From Xanthobacteraceae bacterium (GTDB taxonomy: Bacteria > Pseudomonadota > Alphaproteobacteria > Rhizobiales > Xanthobacteraceae), in NCBI GenBank assembly GCA_019746355.1, contig JAIESC010000002.1, positions 1 to 22,819 of the forward strand: a DNA stretch of 22,819 nt, written 5' to 3'. The notes below the pieces were generated by a model that had not been told where the DNA came from, did not search any database, and was given only the letters and a program-made list of their open reading frames with translations. Of this stretch, positions 1 through 6,689 are shown piece by piece (within the stretch, counting starts at the first letter, position 1; every line of letters begins with the position of its first letter). Position numbers and translations under genes: made by a program.

Positions 1-949
1 CCGTCTGCTTGTGCGCCGAATACTGCCGCGCCACGTCGACGATCATCTGCTGGCCTTCGCGGCCGTGCATCCAGTTGAAGAACAGCCGCGCCGCGTTCGG
101 ATTGGGCGCCCGGGCGAACACCGCACTCGGGCCGGTCGCAAGCGGCGTGCCTTCGGTCGGATAGACGATCTCCACCGGCTTGCCTGCCTCCTTGTCGCGG
201 ATGACCAGATAGCCCGCGCCGTCGACCATGACGGCGCGCTCGCCGAGCGCAATCTTCTTCGGCGTGTCGGTCGCCGACTGCACCTGCAGCACGCGCTGCT
301 TGGAGAGTTTCTCCAAATACTCCCAGCCGAGATCGCGGGCGATCTGGAACGTCGCATTCATGATCGTGCCGCTGTAGGCCGGGTGCGCCTTGACCATCTT
401 GCCCGCCCATTTCGGATCGAGCAGGTCGGCGAAGCTCTTCGGCGCGTCCTCCTTCTTCACCAGCTCGGTGTTGTAGGCGATCGGCGAGACGAGGATGCGG
501 GTGACGACCTCGAACCCATCCGGGTCATAGAATTCCTTGTCAAAGTGCTGCGCGACGTCCTGCGGCACGTAGGCCGCGAGCCACTTGTTGCGCTTCCAGA
601 CGATGCAATGGGCCTGGTCGGCGGTGTTGACCACGTCCACGGCGTGAATGTTGCTCTGATACTCCTGGGCGATGCGGGTGAACACGCGCTCGGCGCCCGA
701 GCGCTCGACCTTGACGCTGATGCCGGGATACTTCTGCTCGAACGCCTTGCCGAGCTGCTCGGCGAACTGCAGGTCCATCGCCGTATAGAACGAGCACTTG
801 CCCTCCCTCTTCGCGGCCTCGATCAGTTGCGGCGTGATCGCCTCGGCCGGCGGCGGTGCGGCCCGCAGCGGCTCGGCAAACACCGTCGTGCCGACGGCCA
901 GCGCAGTGGTGCCCTTCAGAATGGCGCGTCGCGTGAACGTGTGGCTCAT
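1..949 (-). CDS. AfuA/FbpA-type ABC substrate-binding protein, copy A (3' end cut by window edge)
   Basis: The reading frame runs from an ATG at 949 off the left edge, giving about 316 residues; the paralogues next door have 353-357, so roughly 35 C-terminal residues are missing. The N terminus has a twin-arginine-like signal (FTRRAILKG, hydrophobic stretch, LRAA). The mature part carries the blocks shared with its three neighbours: ITPQLIEAAKREGK, ERSGAERVF, LLDPKWAGKMVKAHP, YSGTI, KIALGERAVM, and the C-lobe APNPNAARLF. An AAGGA sits about 6 nt before the ATG. The family (COG1840) consists of periplasmic binding proteins delivering ferric iron, sugar phosphates, phosphonates or other anions to an ABC importer. 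It is the last of four tandem copies, 60 bp after copy B. The substrate cannot be read from the sequence. Confidence 0.92.
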   Translation of the reverse strand, partial: MSHTFTRRAILKGTTALAVGTTVFAEPLRAAPPPAEAITPQLIEAAKREGKCSFYTAMDLQFAEQLGKAFEQKYPGISVKVERSGAERVFTRIAQEYQSNIHAVDVVNTADQAHCIVWKRNKWLAAYVPQDVAQHFDKEFYDPDGFEVVTRILVSPIAYNTELVKKEDAPKSFADLLDPKWAGKMVKAHPAYSGTIMNATFQIARDLGWEYLEKLSKQRVLQVQSATDTPKKIALGERAVMVDGAGYLVIRDKEAGKPVEIVYPTEGTPLATGPSAVFARAPNPNAARLFFNWMHGREGQQMIVDVARQYSAHKQT

Positions 950-1009
950 GGTTTTGTCCTTGCTTCTTGTGTCGTGATCGGACCACCCGCGGCGGCCCGT
1001 CCATAACGG

Positions 1010-2083
1010 TCAGACCCGGAACAACCGGCTGTAGCGGGCCTTGATCTCCTCGGCCGTCTTCTCGACCCCGGCCGCATCCTCTTTCATGGTCTTGATGTCC
1101 TTGAACGGCCTGCGGCCCGCCTTCTCCTTCACCTGCGGGTGCACCGAGCGCTGGCCGCCGACATCCGAGATGAGCTGCTGGCATTCCGCCGAGAAGCAGA
1201 AGCACTGGAACAGCCGCGCCGCATTCGGGTTCGGCGCATTCTTGAACACGGCATTCGGGCCGACCACCAGCGGGGTGCCCTCGGCGGCGTAGACCGGCTC
1301 GACCGGCCCGCCGGTCTCCTTGATCTGGAAGATGTTGTACTCGTTGCCGTCGGCCTGCACCGCCCGCTCGCCGAGCGCGAGCTTTTTCGGCGGGTCGGAC
1401 GCGGATTGAAGCTGCATGATCCTCTGCTGCGCGAGCTTCTCCAGATAGCCCCAGCCGAGATCGCGCTGCAGCTGGAACGTCGCGGTCATGATGGTGCCGC
1501 TGTAGCCCGGATGCGCCTTCACCATCTTGCCGCTCCATTTCGGATCGAGCAGATCGGCGAAGCTCCTGGGCGCATCCTCGGGCTTCACCAGATTGGTGTT
1601 GTAGGCGATGATGCTGAGCCCGATGCGGAAGCTCGCGGCAAGTCCGTCCTTGTCCTTGTGCTCGGCCGGATAGAACTTCGCCACGTCCTCCGGCACGAAC
1701 GGCGCGAGGATGCCGTCGCGCTCCCAGCCGATGAAATGCGCGGCGTCCGAGGAGTTCACCACGTCAACCGCATAGATGCGGCTCTGGTACTCCTGGCCGA
1801 TCCGCTGGAACACGCGCTCGGCGCCGGTGCGCTCGACGCGCACCGCCACGCCCGGATAGCGGGCCTCGAACGCCTTGGCGATCTTCTCGGCGAGCGGCAG
1901 GTCGACGGACGTGTAGTAGACGACCTTGCCCTCCTTCTTTGCGGCTTCGATCAGCGCCGGCGTGACCGCGGTCGCGGGCGGCGCTGCGGCGAGCACGCGT
2001 GTGGAGGAAAGCCCGGACGAAAGCCCAAGCGCCGCAGCGCCCGAGCCCAACAGCACATGACGACGCGTGAGTTTTCCGCCCAT
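1010..2083 (-). CDS. AfuA/FbpA-type ABC substrate-binding protein, copy B
   Basis: This 357-residue protein starts with a Tat-like signal (LTRRHVLLGSG, then a hydrophobic run ending LAAAP). It shares the family blocks IEAAKKEGKVVYYTS, ERTGAERVFQRIGQE, LLDPKWSGKMVKAHPGYSGTI, KKLALGERAVQ and NPNAARLFQC with its neighbours. At the position where FbpA proteins carry adjacent iron-binding tyrosines, only one tyrosine (DGNEYNIF) is seen, which argues against classic ferric binding; this is my alignment by eye. The ATG lies 4 bp after the stop of copy C, so the two are probably translationally coupled. The C terminus (SRLFRV) matches that of copy C, confirming a complete gene. Confidence 0.93.
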   Translation of the reverse strand: MGGKLTRRHVLLGSGAAALGLSSGLSSTRVLAAAPPATAVTPALIEAAKKEGKVVYYTSVDLPLAEKIAKAFEARYPGVAVRVERTGAERVFQRIGQEYQSRIYAVDVVNSSDAAHFIGWERDGILAPFVPEDVAKFYPAEHKDKDGLAASFRIGLSIIAYNTNLVKPEDAPRSFADLLDPKWSGKMVKAHPGYSGTIMTATFQLQRDLGWGYLEKLAQQRIMQLQSASDPPKKLALGERAVQADGNEYNIFQIKETGGPVEPVYAAEGTPLVVGPNAVFKNAPNPNAARLFQCFCFSAECQQLISDVGGQRSVHPQVKEKAGRRPFKDIKTMKEDAAGVEKTAEEIKARYSRLFRV

Positions 2084-2087
2084 GTCA

Positions 2088-3149
2088 TCACACCCTGAAG
2101 TATTGCGTGTAGCGCTTCTTGATCTCTTCGCTTTCCTTCTCGACCGCGGCCGCGTCGTCCTTCATCACCTTGATCTCGGCCATCGGCTTGCGGCCCGGCT
2201 TGTCTTTGACCAGCTTGTGCGCCGAACGGAGGCCGCCAAACTCGACGTTGAACTGCTGGCACTCGGCCGAGAGCATGAAGCTCTGGAACAGGCGGGCGGC
2301 GTTCGGATTGGGCGCGTTCTTCAGCACGCCATTCGGGCCGATGATCAGCGGCGAGCCCTCGGCCGGATAGATCACGTCCACCGGCTTGCCGCTCTCCTTG
2401 AGCTGGAAAATGCCGTACTCGATACCGTCGGCCATGATGGCGCGCTCGCCGAGCGCGAGCTTCTTCGGCGGATCGGACGCCGACTGCACCTGCATGACGC
2501 GCTGCTTGGCGAGCTTTTCGAAATAGTCCCAGCCCACGTCACGCGCGGTCTGGTAGGTCGCGGTGAGGATCGTGCCGCTGTAGCCCGGATGCGCCTTGAC
2601 GATCTTGCCGGCCCATTTCGGATCGAGCAGGTCCTTGAAGCTCTTCGGCGCGTCCGCCTCCTTCACCAGATCGGTGTTGCGCGCCATCACGCAGAGATAG
2701 ACGCGATAGCTCGCGAACAGGCCATCCGGGTCCTTATGCTCGGCCGGATAGTGCTGGGCGACCTCTTCCGGCATGTAGGGCGCAAGAACTCCCTCGCGCT
2801 TCCACACCACGAAATGGGCCGCGTCCGACGACTGCACCACGTCGCAGGCATGGATGTTGCTCGCGCGCTCCTGGGCGATGCGGGTGAACACGCGCTCCGC
2901 GCCGGTGCGCTCGATGCGGACCGAGATGCCCGGATACTTGGCCTCGAACGCCTTGCCGACCTTCTCGGCGAGCGGGAGGTCGACCGAGGTGTAGTGGACG
3001 ACCTTGCCTTCCTTCTTCGCCGCCGCGATCAGCTCCGGCGTCACCCGCTCGGCCGGCGGAGCCGCGGCGCGGATCGGCGTCGCGAACGTGGTGAGAGCAA
3101 GCGCGCCCGAGCCTTTCAGCGCGTCGCGCCGGGAGAACCGCCCATTCAT
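2088..3149 (-). CDS. AfuA/FbpA-type ABC substrate-binding protein, copy C
   Basis: A 353-residue periplasmic binding protein with a Tat-like signal (FSRRDALKGSG, hydrophobic run, IRAAAP). It is closest by eye to copy D, with long shared blocks (TPELIAAAKKEGKVV, PAEHKDPDG, ILTATYQ) and several differences in the C-lobe (DGIEYGIFQLKESGKPVD). The start is preceded by GAGGTGA 3 nt before the ATG. It begins 8 bp after copy D and ends 4 bp before copy B, so the set is one transcription unit. It presumably binds a small anionic or metal ligand for an ABC importer; the ligand is unknown. Confidence 0.93.
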   Translation of the reverse strand: MNGRFSRRDALKGSGALALTTFATPIRAAAPPAERVTPELIAAAKKEGKVVHYTSVDLPLAEKVGKAFEAKYPGISVRIERTGAERVFTRIAQERASNIHACDVVQSSDAAHFVVWKREGVLAPYMPEEVAQHYPAEHKDPDGLFASYRVYLCVMARNTDLVKEADAPKSFKDLLDPKWAGKIVKAHPGYSGTILTATYQTARDVGWDYFEKLAKQRVMQVQSASDPPKKLALGERAIMADGIEYGIFQLKESGKPVDVIYPAEGSPLIIGPNGVLKNAPNPNAARLFQSFMLSAECQQFNVEFGGLRSAHKLVKDKPGRKPMAEIKVMKDDAAAVEKESEEIKKRYTQYFRV

Positions 3150-3157
3150 GCGTCACC

Positions 3158-4219
3158 TCAAACTTTGAAGATTTCCGAATAGCGTTTCTTGATCTGCTCG
3201 CTGTCGCGCTCCACCGCGGCGGCATCGTCCTTCATCAGCTTGATCTGCGACAACGACTTGCGCCCGGTCTTTTCCTTGGTCTGCGGATGGACCGAGTGCA
3301 TGCCGGCGGTGTCGATCAGCACCTGTTGGCCTTCGGCCGAGAACATGTAGGCCTGCAGGAGCTTGGCCGCGTTCGGGTTCGGCGCGCTCTTGAACACGGC
3401 GTTGGGGCCGACGATCAGCGGCGTGCCCTCCGACGGATAGACGATCTCGATCGGGTCGCCCTTCTCCTTCAGGCCGAGCGCTACATATTCACCGCCGTCG
3501 GCCATGATCGCGCGCTCGCCGAGCGCGAGCTTCTTCGGCGGGTCGGTCGCCGACTGCACCTGCATGACCTTCTGCTGCGCGAGCTTCTCGAAGTAGGACC
3601 AACCGATGTCGCGGGCGATCTGGTAGGTCGCCGTGAGGATCGTGCCGCTGTAGGACGGGTGCGCCTTGACGATCTTGCCGGACCATTTCGGATCGAGCAG
3701 ATCGGCGTAACTCTTCGGCGCGTCCGCGGCCTTGACCAGATTGGTGTTGTAGCAGATCGGGCTAAGCGTGACGCGGACGCTGGCGAACGTGCCGTCCGGG
3801 TCCTTGTGCTCGGCCGGGAAATGCCTGGCGACATCCTCCGGCACAAACGGCAGGAGCCAGCCGTTGCGCTTCCAGACGATGCAGTGCGCCGCATCCGAGG
3901 TATTGACCACATCGACCGCAAAGATACGGCTGGTGTATTCCTGGCCGATCCGCTGGAACACGCGCTCGGCCCCCGAGCGCTCGACGCGCACCGGAATGCC
4001 CGGAAATTTCGCCTCGAAGCTTTTGGCGATGCGCTCTGCGCCGGCGAGGTCGATCGAGGTGTACCAGACGACCTTGCCTTCCTTCTTGGCGGCCGCGATG
4101 AGCTCGGGCGTGATCGCCTCGGACGGCGGGGCCGCGGCGCGGATCGGCGCGGCATAGACGGTGAAGGCTGCAGCGCCGGCTCCGGCGAGAAGGCGGCGTC
4201 TCGTAAACCTTTTGCCCAT
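3158..4219 (-). CDS. AfuA/FbpA-type ABC substrate-binding protein, copy D (first of the four)
   Basis: A 353-residue binding protein with a Tat-like signal (FTRRRLLAGAG, then a hydrophobic run to IRAAAP). Family blocks are TPELIAAAKKEGKVVWYTS, ERSGAERVFQRIGQE, LLDPKWSGKIVKAHPSYSGTI and NPNAAKLLQ. The binding-pocket segment (DGGEYVALGLKEKGDPIE) differs from those of copies A-C. A strong GGGAGGA site lies about 7 nt before the ATG. This is the first binding-protein gene after the ATPase, from which it is separated by about 250 bp holding the 57-bp palindromic repeats. Expression of the four binding proteins may therefore be uncoupled from the ATPase, either by RNA processing at the hairpins or by a promoter of their own; this is inference. 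Confidence 0.93.
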   Translation of the reverse strand: MGKRFTRRRLLAGAGAAAFTVYAAPIRAAAPPSEAITPELIAAAKKEGKVVWYTSIDLAGAERIAKSFEAKFPGIPVRVERSGAERVFQRIGQEYTSRIFAVDVVNTSDAAHCIVWKRNGWLLPFVPEDVARHFPAEHKDPDGTFASVRVTLSPICYNTNLVKAADAPKSYADLLDPKWSGKIVKAHPSYSGTILTATYQIARDIGWSYFEKLAQQKVMQVQSATDPPKKLALGERAIMADGGEYVALGLKEKGDPIEIVYPSEGTPLIVGPNAVFKSAPNPNAAKLLQAYMFSAEGQQVLIDTAGMHSVHPQTKEKTGRKSLSQIKLMKDDAAAVERDSEQIKKRYSEIFKV

Positions 4220-4308
4220 CGTGCAGTCCTCCCTGGTTGTCCTCCGCCGCTTGTTCTTTTTTGTTCTTGAACTTTGAGATCGCTTTTTCGGGATCAGCTT
4301 TTCCCTTT

Positions 4309-4470
4309 GGGCATGATCTTATCCGAAAACCGCTTCACACTTTTCGGGATCATGTCTTTTCGTTGGGGCATGATCTTATCCGAAAACCGCTTCACACTTT
4401 TCGGGATCATGTCTTGTCGTTGGGGCATGATCTTGTCCGAAAACCGCTTCACACTTTTCGGGATCATGCC
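4309..4470. repeat. 57-bp tandem palindromic repeat, three copies
   Basis: Copies begin at 4309, 4366 and 4423 (exact 57-bp period); the third ends at 4470 where the ATPase stop codon begins. Each copy folds as an interrupted hairpin. In copy 1, CATGATC (4312-4318) pairs with GATCATG (4348-4354) and CCGAAAA (4323-4329) with TTTTCGG (4341-4347), with a 4-nt bulge and an 11-nt loop. Copies 1 and 2 are near identical; copy 3 has CTTGTCC for CTTATCC and its outer arms reach 9 bp (GGCATGATC/GATCATGCC). A decayed right half of a fourth copy lies at about 4282-4308. I recall a similar palindrome as abundant between genes in Bradyrhizobium and relatives. There are no unique spacers, so this is not a CRISPR. 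Confidence 0.9.
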
Positions 4471-5532
4471 CTAGCGAGCCAGCGCCCGGCACTTGTCGGC
4501 CGGCAGCCGGAGCCAGACGCCCGAACCGGGGTCGATGTTCTCGGCCGCCGAGGTGACCAGCCGGAGCTGCGTGCCGTCCGCGATCTCAACCATATAATCC
4601 CGGCTCGATCCGAGAAAGACTTGCCGCACCACCTTGGCCGGAATGACGTTGGCTTTGTCGGCCGGTTCCTTGGCCATCAGCTCGATCTGATGCTGGCGGA
4701 TCGAGACCGGCGTATCCGCCCCGCCCTTGATGGTTTCGCCGGCGACACGCAGTGGTACGCCGGCGAGCGACACGGTGCTGCCGTCGAGCGTCTTGCCCTT
4801 GAACACGTTGCTCATGCCGATGAAGCGGGCGACGAACTCCGACACCGGCCGGTCGTAGATTTCCTGCGGCGACGCAGCCTGCTCGATCTTGCCGAGGTTC
4901 ATCACGCAGATGAGATCGGCGGTGGTCATCGCCTCGGACTGGTCGTGGGTGACGTAGACCGTGGTGTAACGGAACGCGTCGTGCAGCCGGCGCACCTCGA
5001 AGCGCATCTCCTCGCGAAGGTTCGCGTCAAGATTCGACAGCGGCTCGTCGAGCAGCAGGGTCTCGGGCTCGACGATCAGCGCGCGGGCGAGCGCCACGCG
5101 CTGCTGCTGGCCGCCGGAGAGCTCGCCCGGATAGCGCTGCGCCAGCGGCGCAAGCTTGGTGGTCGCAAGAATATCGTCGAGCTTCCTCTTGATGGTTCCG
5201 CTGTCGACCTTCCTGAGCTTCAGGCCGTAGACGATGTTCTCGGACACCGTCATATGCGGCCACAGCGCGTAGCTCTGGAAGATCATCGACATGTTGCGCC
5301 GCTCGGGCGGCAGCGTCTTCTGCGGCGACGACACGGTGCGGTCGCCGACGCGGATCTCGCCCTCGGTCGGCTCGACGAAGCCCGCGATCAGCCGCAGCGT
5401 CGTGGTCTTGCCGCAGCCGGACGGCCCGAGCAGGCACACCAGCGTGCCGTGATTGATCGTCATCGACACGTTGTCGACGACGGCCAGCGGCCCGTATTTT
5501 TTTGTTAGTCCGCGGAGCTCGACTGACGCCAA
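4471..5532 (-). CDS. ABC transporter ATPase, Fe(III)/spermidine-putrescine type (FbpC/PotA-like)
   Basis: This 353-residue ATPase has Walker A GPSGCGKT (residues 36-43), Q-loop Q86, signature LSGGQQQR (138-145), Walker B LLLDEP (159-164), D-loop SNLD (166-169) and switch histidine H196, followed by a roughly 120-residue C-terminal part of the TOBE type found in PotA/FbpC/MalK relatives. It would energise import of the ligand bound by the four binding proteins downstream. The start is a TTG at 5532: an in-frame stop lies just upstream, and GGGGGA sits about 6 nt before the TTG. An ATG at 5539 is out of frame. Matching permeases are not in the window and may lie beyond its left edge. Confidence 0.93.
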   Translation of the reverse strand: MASVELRGLTKKYGPLAVVDNVSMTINHGTLVCLLGPSGCGKTTTLRLIAGFVEPTEGEIRVGDRTVSSPQKTLPPERRNMSMIFQSYALWPHMTVSENIVYGLKLRKVDSGTIKRKLDDILATTKLAPLAQRYPGELSGGQQQRVALARALIVEPETLLLDEPLSNLDANLREEMRFEVRRLHDAFRYTTVYVTHDQSEAMTTADLICVMNLGKIEQAASPQEIYDRPVSEFVARFIGMSNVFKGKTLDGSTVSLAGVPLRVAGETIKGGADTPVSIRQHQIELMAKEPADKANVIPAKVVRQVFLGSSRDYMVEIADGTQLRLVTSAAENIDPGSGVWLRLPADKCRALAR

Positions 5533-5551
5533 CTTCCATCCCCCCGATCAG

Positions 5552-5569
5552 GCCGCGGTTGTCCGCGGC
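5552..5569. other. Perfect 7-bp hairpin upstream of the ATPase
   Basis: GCCGCGG (5552-5558) and CCGCGGC (5563-5569) flank a TTGT loop. It lies about 20 bp upstream of the ATPase TTG start, between it and the 211-bp inverted-repeat element. There is no T-tract on either strand. It could be an operator or a leader hairpin. Confidence 0.4.
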
Positions 5570-5579
5570 GCTAGTGCTG

Positions 5580-5790
5580 TTTCCCGTTGGTTTGCACCAC
5601 TCTCCCCACTGTCATGCGCGGGCCTAGCCGTCCGAAGGACGGCGTCGCTTCGCTCGCCTATGACCCGCGCATCCATACGGTGGCTCGGCACGCATGGACT
5701 TACGCGAGACTTCCGCCGCTGCGCCTTCTCATGGATGGCCGGGTCAAGCCCGGCCATGACGTGGACGGGCTGGTGCAAACCAACTGGAAA
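5580..5790. mobile_element. MITE-like 211-bp element with 20-bp terminal inverted repeats and nested hairpins
   Basis: This fills most of the 304-bp gap between the crotonase-fold gene and the ATPase. The end arms 5580-5599 and 5771-5790 are inverted copies with one mismatch; the perfect core is GTTGGTTTGCACC / GGTGCAAACCAAC. Inside are ATGCGCGGG (5614-5622) with CCCGCGCAT (5664-5672), a perfect hairpin GCCGTCC-GAA-GGACGGC (5627-5643), CATCCAT (5670-5676) with ATGGATG (5731-5737), and ATGGCCGGG-TCAAG-CCCGGCCAT (5735-5757). No protein of its own and no clear target-site duplication was found. Parts resemble dispersed repeats I recall from Bradyrhizobium-type genomes. It may be a non-autonomous element or a large RNA hairpin that ends transcription of the CoA-transferase operon. 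Confidence 0.6.
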
Positions 5791-5836
5791 GCGTTCCAAC
5801 CTCAACACCAACACCGTGATCTGCGCTGTTCTTCCG

Positions 5837-6649
5837 TCAGGAGCCGGTGAACACCGGCTTGCGCTTTTCCATGAAGGCCTTGCGGCCCTCTTCATAATCG
5901 CGGCTCCGGAAGCAGGCGTCCACGGCAGCCTGGGCGCGCTTGAGATCGCGCTTGGACTCGTCCTTCAGCATCTCGCTGACGACCGCCTTCACCGCCTTGA
6001 TGGTCAACGGCGCATTTCCTGCGATGGTATCGGCATAATTCTTCACGTAGCTCTCGAGTTCGCCGTCCGGAACCACCCGGTTGACCAGACCCATGGTCAG
6101 CGCCTCGGCTGCGGTGAATTGCCGCGCCGTGTAGAAAATCTCCATCGCAAACGACGCGCCGACCACGTCGACCAGCCGCTTCAGGCCGGAATAGCCGTAG
6201 CCCAGGCCGAGCTTCGCCGCCGGCACCGCGAACTTGGAACCTTCGGTGGCGATGCGCAGATCGCAGCAGGTGGCGAGCCCCATGCCGCCGCCGATGCAGT
6301 AGCCGCGGATCATGGCGATGGTCGGCTTCGGGAACTCGTGGAACGCGGCGTAGCTCGCCTCGACCACCTTGTTGTAGTGCGCGACCGCGTCTTCCGACGA
6401 ACGCTCCTTGTCGAAGCGCGAGATGTCGGCGCCCGACACGAAGGCCTTGCCGCCCGCGCCGGTCACCACCACGACCTTGATGTCGTTGTCGTTGCGGAAG
6501 GCGTCGAGCATCTTGCCGGCCGCGGCCCACATGTCGAGCGAGACGGCGTTGTGGCGCTCGGGATTGTTGAAGATCACGTAGCCGACGCTGCCTTCCTTCC
6601 TGGACAGCATCTTGTCGGTCTGCGGCGTGATCGGTGCACTCTGGTTCAT
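5837..6649 (-). CDS. Crotonase-fold (enoyl-CoA hydratase/isomerase family) protein, atypical active site
   Basis: A 270-residue cytosolic protein of the crotonase family. Oxyanion-hole elements are visible: AFVSGADI (69-76) and GYCIGGGMGLA (116-126). In rat and bacterial enoyl-CoA hydratase the two acid/base glutamates lie in GGGCELA and QPE; here the equivalent positions read GGGMGLA (G124) and VPAAKLG (A144), so both glutamates are absent. It should still bind an acyl-CoA and stabilise an enolate, but simple hydratase chemistry is doubtful. AGGAGA lies a few nt before the ATG. It starts 40 bp after the CoA-transferase gene on the same strand, so the two probably act on one CoA-linked substrate. 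The true reaction is unknown. Confidence 0.9.
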   Translation of the reverse strand: MNQSAPITPQTDKMLSRKEGSVGYVIFNNPERHNAVSLDMWAAAGKMLDAFRNDNDIKVVVVTGAGGKAFVSGADISRFDKERSSEDAVAHYNKVVEASYAAFHEFPKPTIAMIRGYCIGGGMGLATCCDLRIATEGSKFAVPAAKLGLGYGYSGLKRLVDVVGASFAMEIFYTARQFTAAEALTMGLVNRVVPDGELESYVKNYADTIAGNAPLTIKAVKAVVSEMLKDESKRDLKRAQAAVDACFRSRDYEEGRKAFMEKRKPVFTGS

Positions 6650-6689
6650 GGCAATCTCCTGATGAAGTGGCGCGCGCCCGGCCCCGGCG

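Noticed and set aside
4309..4470. A small CRISPR array.
   Set aside because: The copies are directly abutting, without unique spacers, and there are no cas genes.
4274..4474. A plus-strand frame giving a protein with a 19-residue repeat.
   Set aside because: It is a translation of the 57-bp palindromic DNA repeat, whose period happens to be a multiple of three; there is no ribosome site or family match.
1..5532. A ferric iron uptake operon, as the binding-protein family name would suggest.
   Set aside because: None of the four copies shows the adjacent tyrosine pair of FbpA, and no iron-box-like operator was recognised upstream of the ATPase; the ligand is left open.
5587..5850. A small plus-strand gene of 87 codons.
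   Set aside because: It is contained almost wholly in the inverted-repeat element and its peptide simply reflects the hairpin sequences.
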